The position numbers and the translations under genes were made by a program. From Coffea arabica (lineage: Eukaryota; Streptophyta; Magnoliopsida; Gentianales; Rubiaceae), in the NCBI RefSeq assembly GCF_036785885.1, contig NC_092329.1, forward strand, positions 17,316,449 to 17,380,448: a DNA stretch of 64,000 nt, written 5' to 3'. Positions 46,200 through 58,358 of the stretch are shown piece by piece. Below the pieces are notes generated by a model. The model was not told the origin of the DNA and searched no databases. It was given only the letters and a program-made list of their open reading frames with translations. Each line of letters opens with the position of its first letter. Within the stretch, counting starts at the first letter, position 1.

Positions 46200-48129
46200 A
46201 TAATGGTGTGGAATTGTCAAGATGTCGGGAGCCTCTTAACAGTTCCCCATCTAAAGGAGTATAAGAAACTCCTCTCCCCAGATTTGATTTTCTTATGTGA
46301 AACCAAAAACAGAAAACAATATATGGAAAAAATTCAAAGGATCCTAAACTATTAACACAGTTACATAGTGGAAGCAATGGAGAGAGCAGGTGGAATGGTC
46401 CTATACTGGAATTCAAAAATCAAAGTAGTGCAAGTGCAACACACAGCTTTTACTATAGAGGCTCACATAGAGGATCAAGTCAATAACTGTGACTAGTGGA
46501 TGGTTGGAATCTATGCAAGCTATGATGATTCAATAAGAAGACAACAGTGGTCAGCCATACAATGAAGGAAACACCTATGATGATCTTGATCCTTGTATTT
46601 TGATATTTACAAAATAATTGGATAATACTAATATCCTTTCAATAAGAAAACTTCTCCCAACGGCTAGTTGACTCTTCAACTACCTTCTATCCATCGGAAG
46701 CATTAATGAAGCACTTTCTTGGTCTCATATAAATAGAGTATGGTCAGAAACTTCAAACAACTTTTGCACACTGAAGATACAAAAGATATAGAGTAGTTTT
46801 AGTGAGAAAACACTCTCCAAAGAAGATTTGTAATCTTGGTGGTGTGAAGCTCATTGTAAACTTTTCATTTGTGAGTGAATACTTCAATAGTGTAGCTCTG
46901 TGAGGGTTGTCCTGAGGGATAGTAAAACTTCTTAACTTGACCCAGTGGAACTTGGGACAAGGAGGAAGTGACTCTTCCTTTGTACACAAGATTGGTTATA
47001 TTTCATTAACTTGAAGAAGCTTGTTTGAATTGATCTTCAAGTTCAAGAGAAGCTTGATAGTCAATTGGTTTGCAATTCCTTTCTTCTCATTTACTTATTG
47101 TTATGTTGTGATCCTTAAATTGCTTATCTCTTCTACTTCTCTCAAGTGATATTGTTCCTTTATTGATTGATTCATTGGGTAATTACTTAGAAAAGAGGGT
47201 AAATTTCATATTGAGCAAAAAGTGCTTATAACTTGATTAGCTTTTTAATCAACCTAATTCACCCCTCCTCTTAGGTTGTCTTCAGACCTAACAACCTATG
47301 GGGCAGAAACTAGATGATAGCTGGGGATTTCAATGATATATGCTCCAATGAGAAGAAATTACGAGGAAGAATCAAAGAAGAGTGGACCTTCAATGACTTT
47401 AGAAACTTCATCAATGAAAATCAACCGATAGACATTGGGTGTGAAGGACAACCTTGGACCTGGAGCAATAATTGGGAGGGGGATGGTGAAATCAAACAAA
47501 GATTAGATAGAACACTCAATAGTGCACAATGGAACCAGAATTTTGAAAATGCTAAATGTACTCACGTTAAGACACATGCTTCTGATCACAGTGCTCTACT
47601 AGTCGATAATACCCCATTGGAAAGAAATAGAAGGAAGAGATTTTTCTTTGACAAGAGATGGCTTCAAAGGGATGGAATTTCAAATGTAATAAAGGAAGCT
47701 TGGAACAAGAGTGCTGAGGGTTCAAGAATGTTTCAGGTTAAGACAAAGGTGAGAAACTATAGAATAGCCCTCCTGAAATGGAGCAACAGAATCAATAAGA
47801 ATTCCAGAAAAAGGATCAAGAACATCAAGGAGCAGTTGGACCAGATTAAAGGAGCATCACTAGAGAACAAAAGAAAGGAAAAGGCAATACTTAAAGTGCA
47901 ACTGAGGGAAGTTTACAGGGATGAGGAAATGTTTTGGAGCCAAAAAGCTAGACTCAAATGGCTACAAGAAGGAAACAAGAATACTCATTTCTTTCATGCA
48001 CAGGTGAATGGTAGGAGGAAGAATAATAGAATGCAAAAACTACCAAAGGAAGACGGGAGCTGGACAGAAACTAAGGCAGAACTAGGAGCTGAAATTGGTA
48101 ACTACTACAGGCAACTTTTCACCAAATAA
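46200..48129 (+). pseudogene. LINE ORF2 endonuclease region, split by a solo LTR
   Basis: The first half (46210-46572) shows the AP-endonuclease start (WNCQDVGSLLTVPHLKEY, DLIFLCETKN, GGMVLYWN, VGIYAS). The second half resumes after the solo LTR at 47299 with IAGDFNDI, QPWTWSNN, RLDRTLNSAQW and the catalytic SDHSALLV, then runs into the linker to a stop at 48127-48129. The endonuclease nicks target DNA to start LINE insertion. Stops near 46263, 46352 and 46495 show decay besides the LTR insertion. Confidence 0.87.
46578..47293. repeat. solo LTR of a copia (SIRE-like) element
   Basis: 716 bp from TGATGATCTTGATCC to CAGACCTAACA, with perfect 5-bp target repeats ACCTA at 46573-46577 and 47294-47298. 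The end block (CTCCTCTTAGGTTGTCTTC) is typical of SIRE/Maximus-type copia LTRs. It lies inside the LINE endonuclease, so it is younger than the LINE. Confidence 0.88.
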
Positions 48130-48199
48130 ACTAATAGCAATCACGAGAGTTTAGATGGGATCCCAAAGTCTATTTCTGAAGACAAGAACTAGGATCTAA

Positions 48200-50260
48200 T
48201 CAAGCCTGTAACAAAAAAGAAAGTCAAATCAGCATGTTTCTCTATGGAAAGCAACAACACTCCTGGCATAGATGGGATGTCACCCCTATTCTTCGAGAAA
48301 TTTTGGGACATAATCAAAGGAGACCTGGTAAATGCCACAAAAAGTTTCTTTCATTCTGGTAATATGCTTAAGGCTATCAATCACACTATCATATCTTTGA
48401 TCCCCAAAGTCCCTTGCCGCACTAATATGAAGCAGTACAGATCTATTAGCCTCTGTAGTGTGATTTACAAAGCCATTGTTAAAATCCTAGTTAATAGGCT
48501 TAAACCTATTCTGAATCACCCTTTCTCATCAATCAATCTGCTTTTGTTCCTGGGAGACATATTCTTGATAACATCATTATCTCTCATGAAAACTTGCATT
48601 ATCTTAAAAATAAAAAGCAAGGTAAGGATGGATTTATGGCTATGAAGCTTGACATGTCAAAGGCCTATGATAGAGTTGAATGGCACTTTCTGCAAGCTAT
48701 GATGGAAAAAATGGGATTCTGTGAGAAATGGATAAAATAGATCATGAAATGCATTAGTACAGTCTCCTTCTCATTCAACATTAATGAGGAGTGTAAGGAA
48801 TACATTTTACCAAAAAGGGGAATTAGACAGGGTGACCCACTGTCACCTTACCTATTCCTCATATGCTCAAAAGGCTTTTCTAATCTGCTAAAAAGTGCAA
48901 CACGAGCAGGAAAGATGAATGGCGTCAAGATAAGCAGACAAGGTCCCTCAATAACCCATCTCTTTTTTGCTGATGATTTCCTGATCTTTTGCAAAGCCAA
49001 TTCTCAAGAAGCAAGGAGCCACAGAGGATACTAGAACTTTATGAATAAGAATCTGGTCAAATGGTTAACCTAGACAAGTCCAATGTGTTTTTTAGCAAAA
49101 ATGTGAATTAGGCTACAAAGGAGGAGGTCTATGTAGAGCTAGGAAGAATAAAACCAGTATGACAAGGGAGGTACCTAGGATTGCCAATGGTGATATCAAG
49201 GACTAAAGTGCAATTGTTTGGTTACATTAAGGATAATATCAAGAGGAGGATGCAAAGTTGGAAAAACAAGCTTTTAAGTTCAGCTGGAAAAAAATTCCTG
49301 ATCAAAGCAACTTCTATGGCAATTCCCACGTACATAATGTCTTGTTTCAAATTACCTTGCAGGATGTGCAAAGAGATCAACTCCATGCTATCTAACTTCT
49401 GGTGGGGAAAAAAGGACAACGAAAACAAGATTCACTGGGTAGCCTGGAAGCAGCTGACCAATGAGAAGAAAAGAGAAGGAATGGGGATCCAGGAGATTCA
49501 AAGCTTTAACAGAGCTTTGCTGGCCAAACAGATATGGAGAGTCATCAAACATCCAAATCTATTATCCAGCAAAATTCTGAAGGGCAAGTATTTTCGAAAT
49601 TGCAATATTTTGGTATGCAAAACTCCTAACAATGCTTCATGGTTTTGGCAAAGTATTATGAGTGCCGGAGAAGATCTCCAATGGGGGATAAGGAGAAGGA
49701 TAGGGAATGGATAGTCAACTAGATTTGGGAAGCTCAGTGGATTCCAAACCAACCCCAAGGGAAACCAATCATAGCCAAACCAGAAGAATGTCAAATACAC
49801 AAAGTTGCTGATCTGATCGTGGACTATAGGTGGAACAGAAACCTCATTTTCAAAACCTACAACAAAGGAGATGCAGAAAACATTCTCAAAATTCCGATTA
49901 GCATCACAGGAAAAAAGGATAACACTTTCTGGATAGGGATCCAAAATGGAGAATATACGGTGCAATCAGGTTACAAGTCAATACAGGCCAAGAAAGAACA
50001 AGAGGGAAGAGGAAGAAAACATGGGATTAAATGAAACAGCAATCAAGCAAGACACCAGATGTGGAGGGTTTTGTGGAGCCTAAATATTAGTCATAAAATT
50101 AAGATATTCATCTAGAAAGGTCTAAAAGAAGCAGTTCCAGTCAAAGAGCTAATATGGAGGAGAATGATGAAAGGAGATCCAATATGCTCAGGATGTGGAG
50201 AGCATATAGAAACATTGGAACATATGCTGTTGGAGTGCAATAGAGCAAAGAAGATCTGGA
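48200..50260 (+). pseudogene. LINE ORF2 reverse transcriptase
   Basis: The decayed RT shows [52 protein letters not shown] near 48643, GIRQGDPLSPYLFLIC near 48820, and the catalytic FADDFLIFCKA near 48965. The thumb follows (SSAGKKFLIKATSMAIPTYI) and then the zf-RVT motif CSGCGEHIETLEHMLLEC near 50190. At least five stops or shifts break it. Confidence 0.9.
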
Positions 50261-50589
50261 AATGAGCCCCAGTACAATGGGATGGGATTCAAGAGTTGAC
50301 TTGGAACTTCAACACCTAGTGGGCATTATTAACTGAAGCCAAACATAGAGCTCAAGGGATGTATCATATATCTCTTATAGCAAATATTCTATAGTAAATT
50401 TGGAAATGCAGGAATGAAAAAGAGTTTAACAACAAAACACAGGAACCAGTGTAGGTGATCAACAAAGCCTGGAATGCCTGGATGGAGTTCAACAATAGGG
50501 CCAAAAAAGCTAGGAGCTGTAGCATAGGTAAAACAACAATACCACAACAAATGAATGAACAAGAGGCCAGACAAAATCTAGAAAACTGA

Positions 50590-51027
50590 CCAAGAGGTAT
50601 GCAGATCAGGATTACAACCAAGTGCAACAAGAAAACAAAGACCATTGGATATGGTATTGTAGCAGCTGACAGCAAGGGACAGGATGTGGTGGGATGGAAG
50701 ATGAGAGAAAGAGCAAGTGAAAGTCAACTTCAACACGATGCTGAAGTTGTCAAACTGGCTTTGATCAAAGTAGGAGAGCAAGGATGGAGGCTAGTATGCA
50801 TTGGAGTTCCAGGTAAAGACCTTCTGCAGCAAATTCAAGGGAGTAAAATAGTGGATGTATGGCTAGCTACCCTGATAAATGATATCTGTGAACTGAGTAC
50901 TATGTTTTACAAATGCTCCTTTTGTCTAGGAAAATCTAATAGGAATGATCTTAGTTGTTTATTTAGTGCTCAAGCTTTGAGCAATTATCATGATGTAGAG
51001 TGGGTTAATCCCAACCTACTATGCTAA
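50590..51027 (+). pseudogene. LINE C-terminal RNase H
   Basis: The frame shows GYGIVAADSKGQDVVGW, then LQHDAEVVKLALIK and a run to NDLSCLFSAQALS, the order of the plant-type RNase H found at the end of many plant L1 ORF2 proteins. The leading catalytic Asp region is degraded, with a stop just before 50590. Confidence 0.75.
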
Positions 51028-51118
51028 ATGCACATTGTAAAGCATCGAGCAAGTGCTCGCCTGTATATACTTTTGTTCAATTAATACAATCCTATCGTTT
51101 CGACAAAAGAAAAAAAAA

Positions 51119-52474
51119 GAAACTCAATAGTTTTCACTGCCGAAAGGAAGATATCGCATCAGCACTAAATGTATGAAATGAAAACATTTTGCATTTGTCC
51201 AAAGAAAGGAAGAATATACGCGGCATTTACTTGATTCAAGCAATAAGGATTCATCCTCATGTTCAGAGTCTAAAAGTTTTTTTTCCAAAGCCATGAGTTT
51301 TCCTTTATTTTTCTAAAGGTTTTTGGTTGGATTCGAGTTGACTCGGGATGACTCGGAGTGACTTGACCATTTCAACCCTTCACAGTGACGTCTCCATCGA
51401 TTTTTTGGCAAGTCAAGTATCTCGGAATCATATTGTCCCAGGACCGTATCAAGAGGGACCGAGACGGTGGCGACTCGGTAGACTTATGAAAGAGGAGAAT
51501 CATACAGATGATGTGGTAATGATTTATTCTTTTTGTCACGGCAATCAACAATAACTGTGGTTCTTCTCCTCATGATCTGTTTGGAGCTTGTTAACCATCT
51601 ACTGATTAGCTACTTGACTTGTAAAAGACTAATGTCTTCTCACTTGTTTCAGTACAAAATGGTGAAACTATTTCATAACAGCACTACTATACTGATTGTT
51701 AAAGTACCTTTTTTTAATGTTTAGAGAGTGACTGGAGAGGATCTAGAAGGTAAAACTTTCCTGCATCATCATTTCATGATGGTGCCATAAATTCCTCCAT
51801 CATGAGATTTTGGCAACCATCTAATATCTTAGCTTCGGAACACTTCTGCAGTGGAAGCAATTTTCAGTTGTCAGTAATAGTGCAGGAACCGAGTTATGTC
51901 TCTAGACATATTGTTGTTAAGCTAGGCATGCAAACATATAGGCCAGCTTTCCTATCTGCTAGGTAAGCGAATTGCAGGAAAAAGGAAACAGGATCCAGAC
52001 ACTACTAGAGAAATATTGGGAAGAAGACTCTACTGTAAAGAAGCAAAGGCAAACTCTTAGAAGTTGTCTATTCTCTGAGATTACGTTTTCAAAGATAAAG
52101 AGCATCTTTTGACCAATCACATGAAAAATGTTAACTCAGAGTTTTTGACGTCCTAAAATTTCGATGGGTTTGATAAAGTATGGAAAGTTATATGCTTTTG
52201 TCTTCACAATGCTTTTATTGATGGTGTTCCCAGGAATCCACCTAGTATTTTTTTTTATAGATTTTACACGATTTTTTCTTCACCTACACGCTGTCAGTTT
52301 TGGAGGGACAAACTTTATGAATGTTGAATCACATGCACTTATTGAGGGGAACAACCAATATGATTTATTTTCTCCTGATCAGTAATAAATAAATTGCTTA
52401 GACATACACTTAAATGAAGTTGCTAATGCAGATAGCATCTAAAGTTAAAGCTACAAGGGATAAGCAGTTGACAG
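51119..52474. other. no supported gene
   Basis: Short frames at 51348-51724 and 52164-52385 show no domain that can be named. The last 30 bases (from 52447) already match the inverted CWC27-like fragment at 3571-3697. Confidence 0.5.
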
Positions 52475-54091
52475 TCAGAGGCTTTACGTTTAGAAAGGGA
52501 AGAACCACAGGGACAATCAGATGCCAAGTTGTCTGAAGCTTCTGATTTTAGTGATGAAGATGAAGCTAACTTTGATGCAAGGATGCGTCAGCAGATACTG
52601 CAGAAAATAAAGGAGCTTGGTGTTCTTCCAAGTGAACAAAAGATGGATAAGAGTAAGTTTGTTTTCTGCATAGAGTTAAAATGAACCTATAACTTACAAA
52701 TCTTTTTTATTCATGCCAATTAACATAATTAACTTGTATCTGTTCTAGCCAAATTTAGTGTCATAATGCTTAGTATTTGGTACTTTGGACTTAATCGGAT
52801 TTACAAATTATGGAGAGTGGCAATTTACAACTATATAATATTTTTTTACCTGGTAGAAAGTGCTTTATTATTTTTCTCCTGAAATGCTTTGATGTCACCA
52901 TGAAATTACTATATACCTGCAACTAAGCTTTTGTATGCTTTTTTATGATATTCTTCAGCATGTTTTACATGATTATGGATTGGCTCAAGCAGTAATCCTT
53001 CCTACTGCCCAGTGAAAGAAGTCTGACAGAACAAGAATTTTTTTGGTATTTTTATGACTCCTAGATGGATTGTGACACTTCAACCATTAGGCAGATCCAT
53101 ATGGTGGATAAGATGCACAAAAATGATTCAAATGAAACTCATGCTGGATGAGATGTTTTGAACATGTTTTATAATAGAACTTCTGCTCAGAGTGGGTAGT
53201 CCAAGCAATGCTGACACTTTTGCTCAGAGTGAGTAGTCCAAACCTTAGCTGAACTCGTGGATAATGCAGATGCTGACAAACAGTTGATGAACAATGCTGA
53301 ACGTGAAAGACAGCTACAGAAGCAAAAGAAGCACAGATGCCAAGGACACGAGGATGAAGTATGCATTTGACAGTCATATTGATCAATTTATGTTTATACC
53401 TTGTATAAAAGCTTCTGTTCTTGTACTTATAATTGATGGGTATTGAGAGAACTTATTGTTCTTAGAGTAGTGGCTGAAGCAGTTTGTGTTTTAGAGAGTA
53501 AGCACACAAAACATTAGTAAACCGAACCAAAATAATACCAGCATTAGAAATGGGAAACAAAACAAGAAAGAAAAACGTAAAAGGATATGCATGTCAGATC
53601 CTAATGCATAGCTTGGGGAAACTCAAGGTAAAATATAGAAATTCTATTTTTAGATATACTCGTGTATTCAGATAAGAGCAGAGGTCCAACACTTTTTACA
53701 TAATATTCTCCTAAGGTGTATAATCCTTTGTTAAATTCATTGACCGAGGTCAGAGCACAAAACTTTTTTGTTTCAAATGATGTGGTTGTGTTCTCTGAAA
53801 GGAAGGCTGTAGCTGTATTAGATCTGGAAATTTTTGCAATGACTTGATGGAGCAAATGGATGAAAAGTATAGATATGGATGTGCTATTATCTATATTCAA
53901 CCTGCCTACAGATGGTTAATACTCTTGATTTCATTTATTTCTGTGGTTCGTAGGTGCTGAAGAGACTGGAAAAATTCAAGGCAGCATTTTCTTTCAAATC
54001 CAAAGGATTGAAAGATGAAGATGCAGGTGGTAAGGATAGTGCACCAGATTGGATGGGAGTTCAGCTTAAGTTTGCTCCTGACCCTGTCAAG
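52475..54091 (+). pseudogene. CWC27/CYP57-like spliceosomal cyclophilin, C-terminal exons only
   Basis: Three exon-like blocks with consensus borders: 52475-52652 (acidic, FSDEDEANFDARMRQQILQK), 53249-53358 (NAERERQLQKQKKH, charged) and 53954-54091 (VLKRLEKFKAAFSFKS, then DWMGVQLKFAPDPVK). The last two join in frame. This order matches the C-terminal half of plant CWC27/CYP57 proteins, recalled from the family and not aligned here. In the cell these proteins act in the spliceosome. The cyclophilin domain and the final conserved exon are missing. Kept introns show a DNA-level copy, not a retrocopy. It is probably a truncated duplicate, and part of it is repeated inverted at 3571-3697. Confidence 0.7.
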
Positions 54092-55100
54092 GTAATCTTC
54101 ACTTCTTTATGTACCTTGCAGTGTCAGCTTGACTGTGGATTGAGATCAGATTGAAGTTGGCGTTCTCATTGTTGAGTTTTGCAACTGTTGAGCATGCACA
54201 GCCAGCATGGATACGTTATATAATGACTCTTTAAGATGCCCAGTACTTTGATGTGATGCAAACCTTGTTTATTTCATGCCTGTCAATTTCAACGCCACAT
54301 ATGTTGAAATTCAAGTTACCTGAGGATGTAGGCATTAAAGCTAAATAGATACAAATTGAGTTCCACAATGACATTCAGCTGATTTTGGTGGATGGGGAAA
54401 ATGAATGCTGAACAACCTTAAAAGTCAAATTAGAATAAGGGAAGCAGGCCATAAAACTCATATATGAGTGAGTAGTTATGCGATTTAGAGTTTCTATAGG
54501 TTGAAGAGAAATTTGCTTTGGCATTTAATTTTGAGAGCAAACTTTAGAGAATTAATCCCCTTACAGATTTTGTTGTGATTTTAATATAGTCGGTTGGCTG
54601 TTATGGAACCCAGGTGATTTATTGTGAAGCATACTGTCTGTAAGGAAGTTGTGTGGTCCTCAGATTGTATTTCTTTAGTAGATGGTGGAGCACATCTTTT
54701 ATCATGGGAGTCTGCTCATTCTTCTTAAATTCTCCTCCTTCCACCTTGAAATTTTATTGAATTTAGTTCTATTGGGTAATGGATATGCGTTACTTTTCCA
54801 AATTTGGAAGTGAATTTTATTGAATGTAGTTCTATTGGGTATTCGAGAATGGTTATGACCATATTTTTTGTGTTATTTCAGGATTTTGAGAGATGTACAA
54901 AGAAATTGTGTTTTTAAAGACAAGCACTTCTTGAGATATATAAAACATCTTGCCATTGGAGTGAACTATATTAAATGATAAAATTTGTAGAATTTGACTA
55001 AAGCAATGTATGATACTTTATTCTGGTGTACTATGAAACTTTAATTTTGTTATGATATCCGATTTTAATCTATTTGAGCAGCATAAATATTGTACCATAA
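54092..55100. other. no supported gene
   Basis: AT-rich sequence following the last CWC27-like exon. A short block is repeated locally ('gaattttattgaat', 'tagttctattgggta' near 54750-54840). No coding region or element end was recognised. Confidence 0.5.
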
Positions 55101-55104
55101 AAAA

Positions 55105-55395
55105 ATTGATTTCTAGCTTTTATATTAGTGGCTTTTTTGCGACACAAGTTTATGTCGCATAACATTGTGGACATTTTTAGCAGCGCATTTTTTGTGCTGC
55201 AAGTAGAGTGGCATCAACGTCACAAAAAGTGATGCAAATACATACGGCACATCTCCAAATTGCGTCGTCTTCTTTTGTAATGGCTATTTTTGTGATACAA
55301 TTGAATTCTATCGCTTTTGTGTTGCAAAAAAGTTTTTGCAGCACTTTTCTGACTTTTTGCAGCACAATTCTGCATCACAATAAGCCTATTTTCTT
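55105..55395 (-). mobile_element. possible CACTA-element end fragment
   Basis: On the minus strand the block starts CCACAAGAAAATAGGC and is full of subterminal-like words (GTGCTGCAAAAA, TTGTGTCGCAAAAAA). This resembles the CACTACAAGAAAA end and repeated subterminal motifs of CACTA elements. The second end and the 3-bp duplication were not found. Confidence 0.4.
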
Positions 55396-55543
55396 GTGGC
55401 ATTCCAAATGGATATGGAATCTTCTCACTTCCACAGGTATCCTTGCATCGTGGCTTTGCTATTGGAAATGTTTCCACCCCGGATAATGGAACAATGAGGT
55501 AAAGAAACGAGAATAGCACATAGATTAACCTTATATCAGCCAT
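55388..55543 (-). pseudogene. antisense WAK N-terminal relic
   Basis: From ATG 55543 the frame gives a signal-peptide-like start (MADIRLIYVLFSFLYLIVPL), then the WAK galacturonan-binding start (CKDTCGSEKIPYPFGMPQ). It ends where repeat sequence with CACTA-like words begins. It lies on the opposite strand to the other WAK genes and is more like the relic at 21866 (KIPYPFGMTQ) than the gene at 23056. Confidence 0.8.
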
Positions 55544-55896
55544 ACCAAATTGTTCAGTTGTGGGTTTATTTGTTAATTGCTGAATAGCTAGAATCTGAAT
55601 AAAGTTTGAAACGATTCAGAGGGTTGTAGGAATATTGCGGATTTTGTGCATTATATTGGCGCATTGAGATTTAAAATTCAGTAAAACAAATTAACGTCTA
55701 ACCTTCATTCGACCAATTTGGTGAAAGAGTCATACGAGCTTAGACGATTAGTACAAAGAATCAGTTTAAGTTGAACAGCACAAAGCGGAAACTATGTATT
55801 TCTTCATTGGGGATGAGTAGAAAGTGTCAATTAATCGTCTAAACTCATTCCTCATTAGGAAACTGACCATCATTTTCATTATGACCCAGTCTAAAC

Positions 55897-56470
55897 CTCT
55901 GTTTTGAAACTCGGACCGGACCAGTCGGTCGAACCGGGAACCGGTCAAGTGTCCGGTCCGAATCATGGTAAAAAACCGGAAATTTAAAGCCCGGTCAAAA
56001 ACCGAATTTGACAGGAAAAAAATCGATTTTTCTGGTTCAATGGGCATTTTTTTAAAAAAAAACTCAATCTTTTCAATATTATGTGTTGGCCCCCTAAATT
56101 GTTAAAACTTATTAATATACCTCAAATATTTCATACTTTATAAATATTGTCCTAAAATTTGATGTTATTTTTCAATTAAATTCATAATTTTAATTTTAAA
56201 CTTGTTAATATTTATTAAATAACATAAATTGCTACTTGATTGTTCTAATTTCTTTGTATTTTCTTGTTAAATATATTTGAAACATCAAATATATATAAAT
56301 ATACCTTTATTAATATTAACATATTATTAGATATTTTATATATAATATTTTAATTTTTAAATAATTTTTATTTATGACGTCATCCGGTTCGACCCCTATC
56401 GATCCCCGGTCGAACCCATTGACCCCTGACCTCGGCCGAGTCGATACCCAATCCGGTTCTGAAAACATTG
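55897..56470. mobile_element. hAT-type MITE
   Basis: 574 bp, with imperfect inverted ends (CTCTGTTTTGAAACTCGG facing CAATGTTTTCAGAACCGG) rich in CCGG words, an AT-rich centre, and perfect 8-bp direct repeats GTCTAAAC at 55889-55896 and 56471-56478. The 8-bp duplication fits the hAT superfamily. No coding capacity. Confidence 0.87.
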
Positions 56471-56661
56471 GTCTAAACTATAAAGTCCATTTGAACTGGG
56501 ATTTATTCGTAAATAACAACCTTGAAATTTTATCATAGTGGTTGCCTTGGGAAAGAATGACGACCTCATAGTCATTGTAGTGGCTTTCACCAACTTTCAT
56601 CGACCTTTCGGTTGCTATGATTCTTCATCATCAGTCAGCATCCCTTTAGAAAATCAGTAAA

Positions 56662-58343
56662 TGACAGGTGCCGAACCTGTGCAATAATAATAAATAAAAC
56701 CTAACTACCACCTGAAACAGTCAACAATCAATTCTAGTACTGGAGCAGGGACTCTAGGTGTGCAATAGGTTACTTGATTCACCCTGTTCCTGAAGAGTTT
56801 GCTTAATCCGATATACCTGAATTAATTATTTAACTGAATTCACTAACTAGTAGACAGTGGCAAGCAGGGTCGTCTCCTCAGGGATTGGGGAGAAATTTAT
56901 TCCTTTTCAAGGCAAGATTGATGGGGGTTTTAGAATTAAAAGTTAACTAAATAATTTAACTGCAGAAAGCAATTAACTAAAAGAAATAATTAGAAGAGTT
57001 CTAGCCAAGGGTACACTTCAGAAGCGGTTCAGGCACTGATCATCGATGCAAAAATAATTCAAACAATTATTTATAGATTGGTTATAGTTGTCATGCACGC
57101 GATAAACAACCAACCCTTCCTTAATTTCTCGGTAGTTAAGGTACGACCGTTAACTATTTCTCTAACCCAAAAACAAGCCTAGGTATGATCATAGGATTTA
57201 GGATTTAATCTCTAGATTGCATTAATAATTAGAAAGGTCCAATCCTAACTAGCAAATACGCTACGAGGTTCGTTTAAATTAGATTATACGTTTCTCTGAC
57301 ATAAACCCAATTACGCCAGTTGCTACTCAGATAGGGATATTTGAACAATTACGGATTCAATTACCTCTAATTAGCATAATAGCCTATATGAACAATTAAT
57401 TATTGCGCACTAATCAATCATACACAAGAGCTATAGCAATTAAAAGCAGGAAGCATATAAATACTGATAATTGAAAGAAATAATTAAAAGCAGTTTAGAT
57501 CTCACAGTAATTGGTGAACCAATTCGTCAGCTGCTCCCTTGACTAGAATTAGGGATTTAGTTCCCCATAATTAGAGAACAAGCCGCGTGTGTGGAGTTTG
57601 GAAAAGATTTCAGATCAATTTCCCTACTTCGATCAACGCCAAGAGAGAAACGCAATGAATTTTTATTGCTCCCAATTGTTCTCCAAAGCATACAAATACG
57701 ACGGTCTGGTGTTGTCTTCCAGTTTCAATCAAAACCCAAATGAAAAGCAAAGCCAAGAAGTCCACAATGGCGGCTGCCTCCTAATTGCTCACAATGCTAT
57801 GAGGAAAAGCTTTTTTCAATTGTTTCTTACTCAATTTGGTCAATACAATTGGAAAAGCTATTTGCAAAGTCAACAATTGGGGCTTGTGTCCCCTGATTCT
57901 TTTACAGAGCTACGGGCCACCCCATTCAAAAGCTACAAAGAACGAAAAGAAACCTAAGCCAGACGAAGAATTAATTCTCTAAGCAAAGCCAACCTCCTAG
58001 AGTCTAATACTCCCCTCTTTTTGTTTTGGTCCCACCGAAATTCAAGGAGGGGATTTTCCCTTATCGGAAATTGGTATTCAAAAATTAAAACAAGACTCCC
58101 TAAAGTAAAATAAAATAAAGTCTATTACAATTTAGTTTCTTCAGCTTCTCAAGCGGATCCCACTGCTTGAAGTGCCCCCCGTACAACGAATCTTCTGAAT
58201 TTAGATTTTAAGCATTTTTCAGCATCAAATCCTGTAATTGGCACCAAAATCATATCTGAGAAAAATCCACCCAATTAATGAAATATTTAACCAAATAATT
58301 GTGCAATAATGCTCAAAATATTCCACTAAAATACACCCTATCA
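56662..58343 (-). repeat. 3' LTR of the Athila element
   Basis: About 1,680 bp, running TGATAGGGTGTATTTTAG...GGCACCTGTCA on the minus strand, directly after the polypurine tract. The inner edge is well set. The outer edge is chosen by the TG..CA rule and is less certain. The open frame at 57589-57957 inside it has no known domain. Confidence 0.75.
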
Positions 58344-58358
58344 ATCTCTCCCACACCT
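58344..58358 (-). other. polypurine tract
   Basis: Minus strand AGGTGTGGGAGAGAT directly before the LTR start TGATAGGG. This is the usual start site for plus-strand DNA synthesis. Confidence 0.75.

Larger units (their letters stand above)
45437..51118 (+). mobile_element. L1-type LINE, 5'-truncated
   Basis: It begins about 100 bases after the WAK stop codon, within the C-terminal part of ORF1, and ends in an A-rich tail (about 51104-51118). ORF2 domains in order: endonuclease, reverse transcriptase, zf-RVT Cys motif and a C-terminal RNase H. A copia solo LTR splits the endonuclease. Many stops and shifts break ORF2. No clear target duplication was seen. Confidence 0.9.

Noticed and set aside
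57589..57957. A 122-codon open frame on the plus strand
   Set aside because: It lies inside the Athila LTR, on the strand opposite to the element, and shows no domain.
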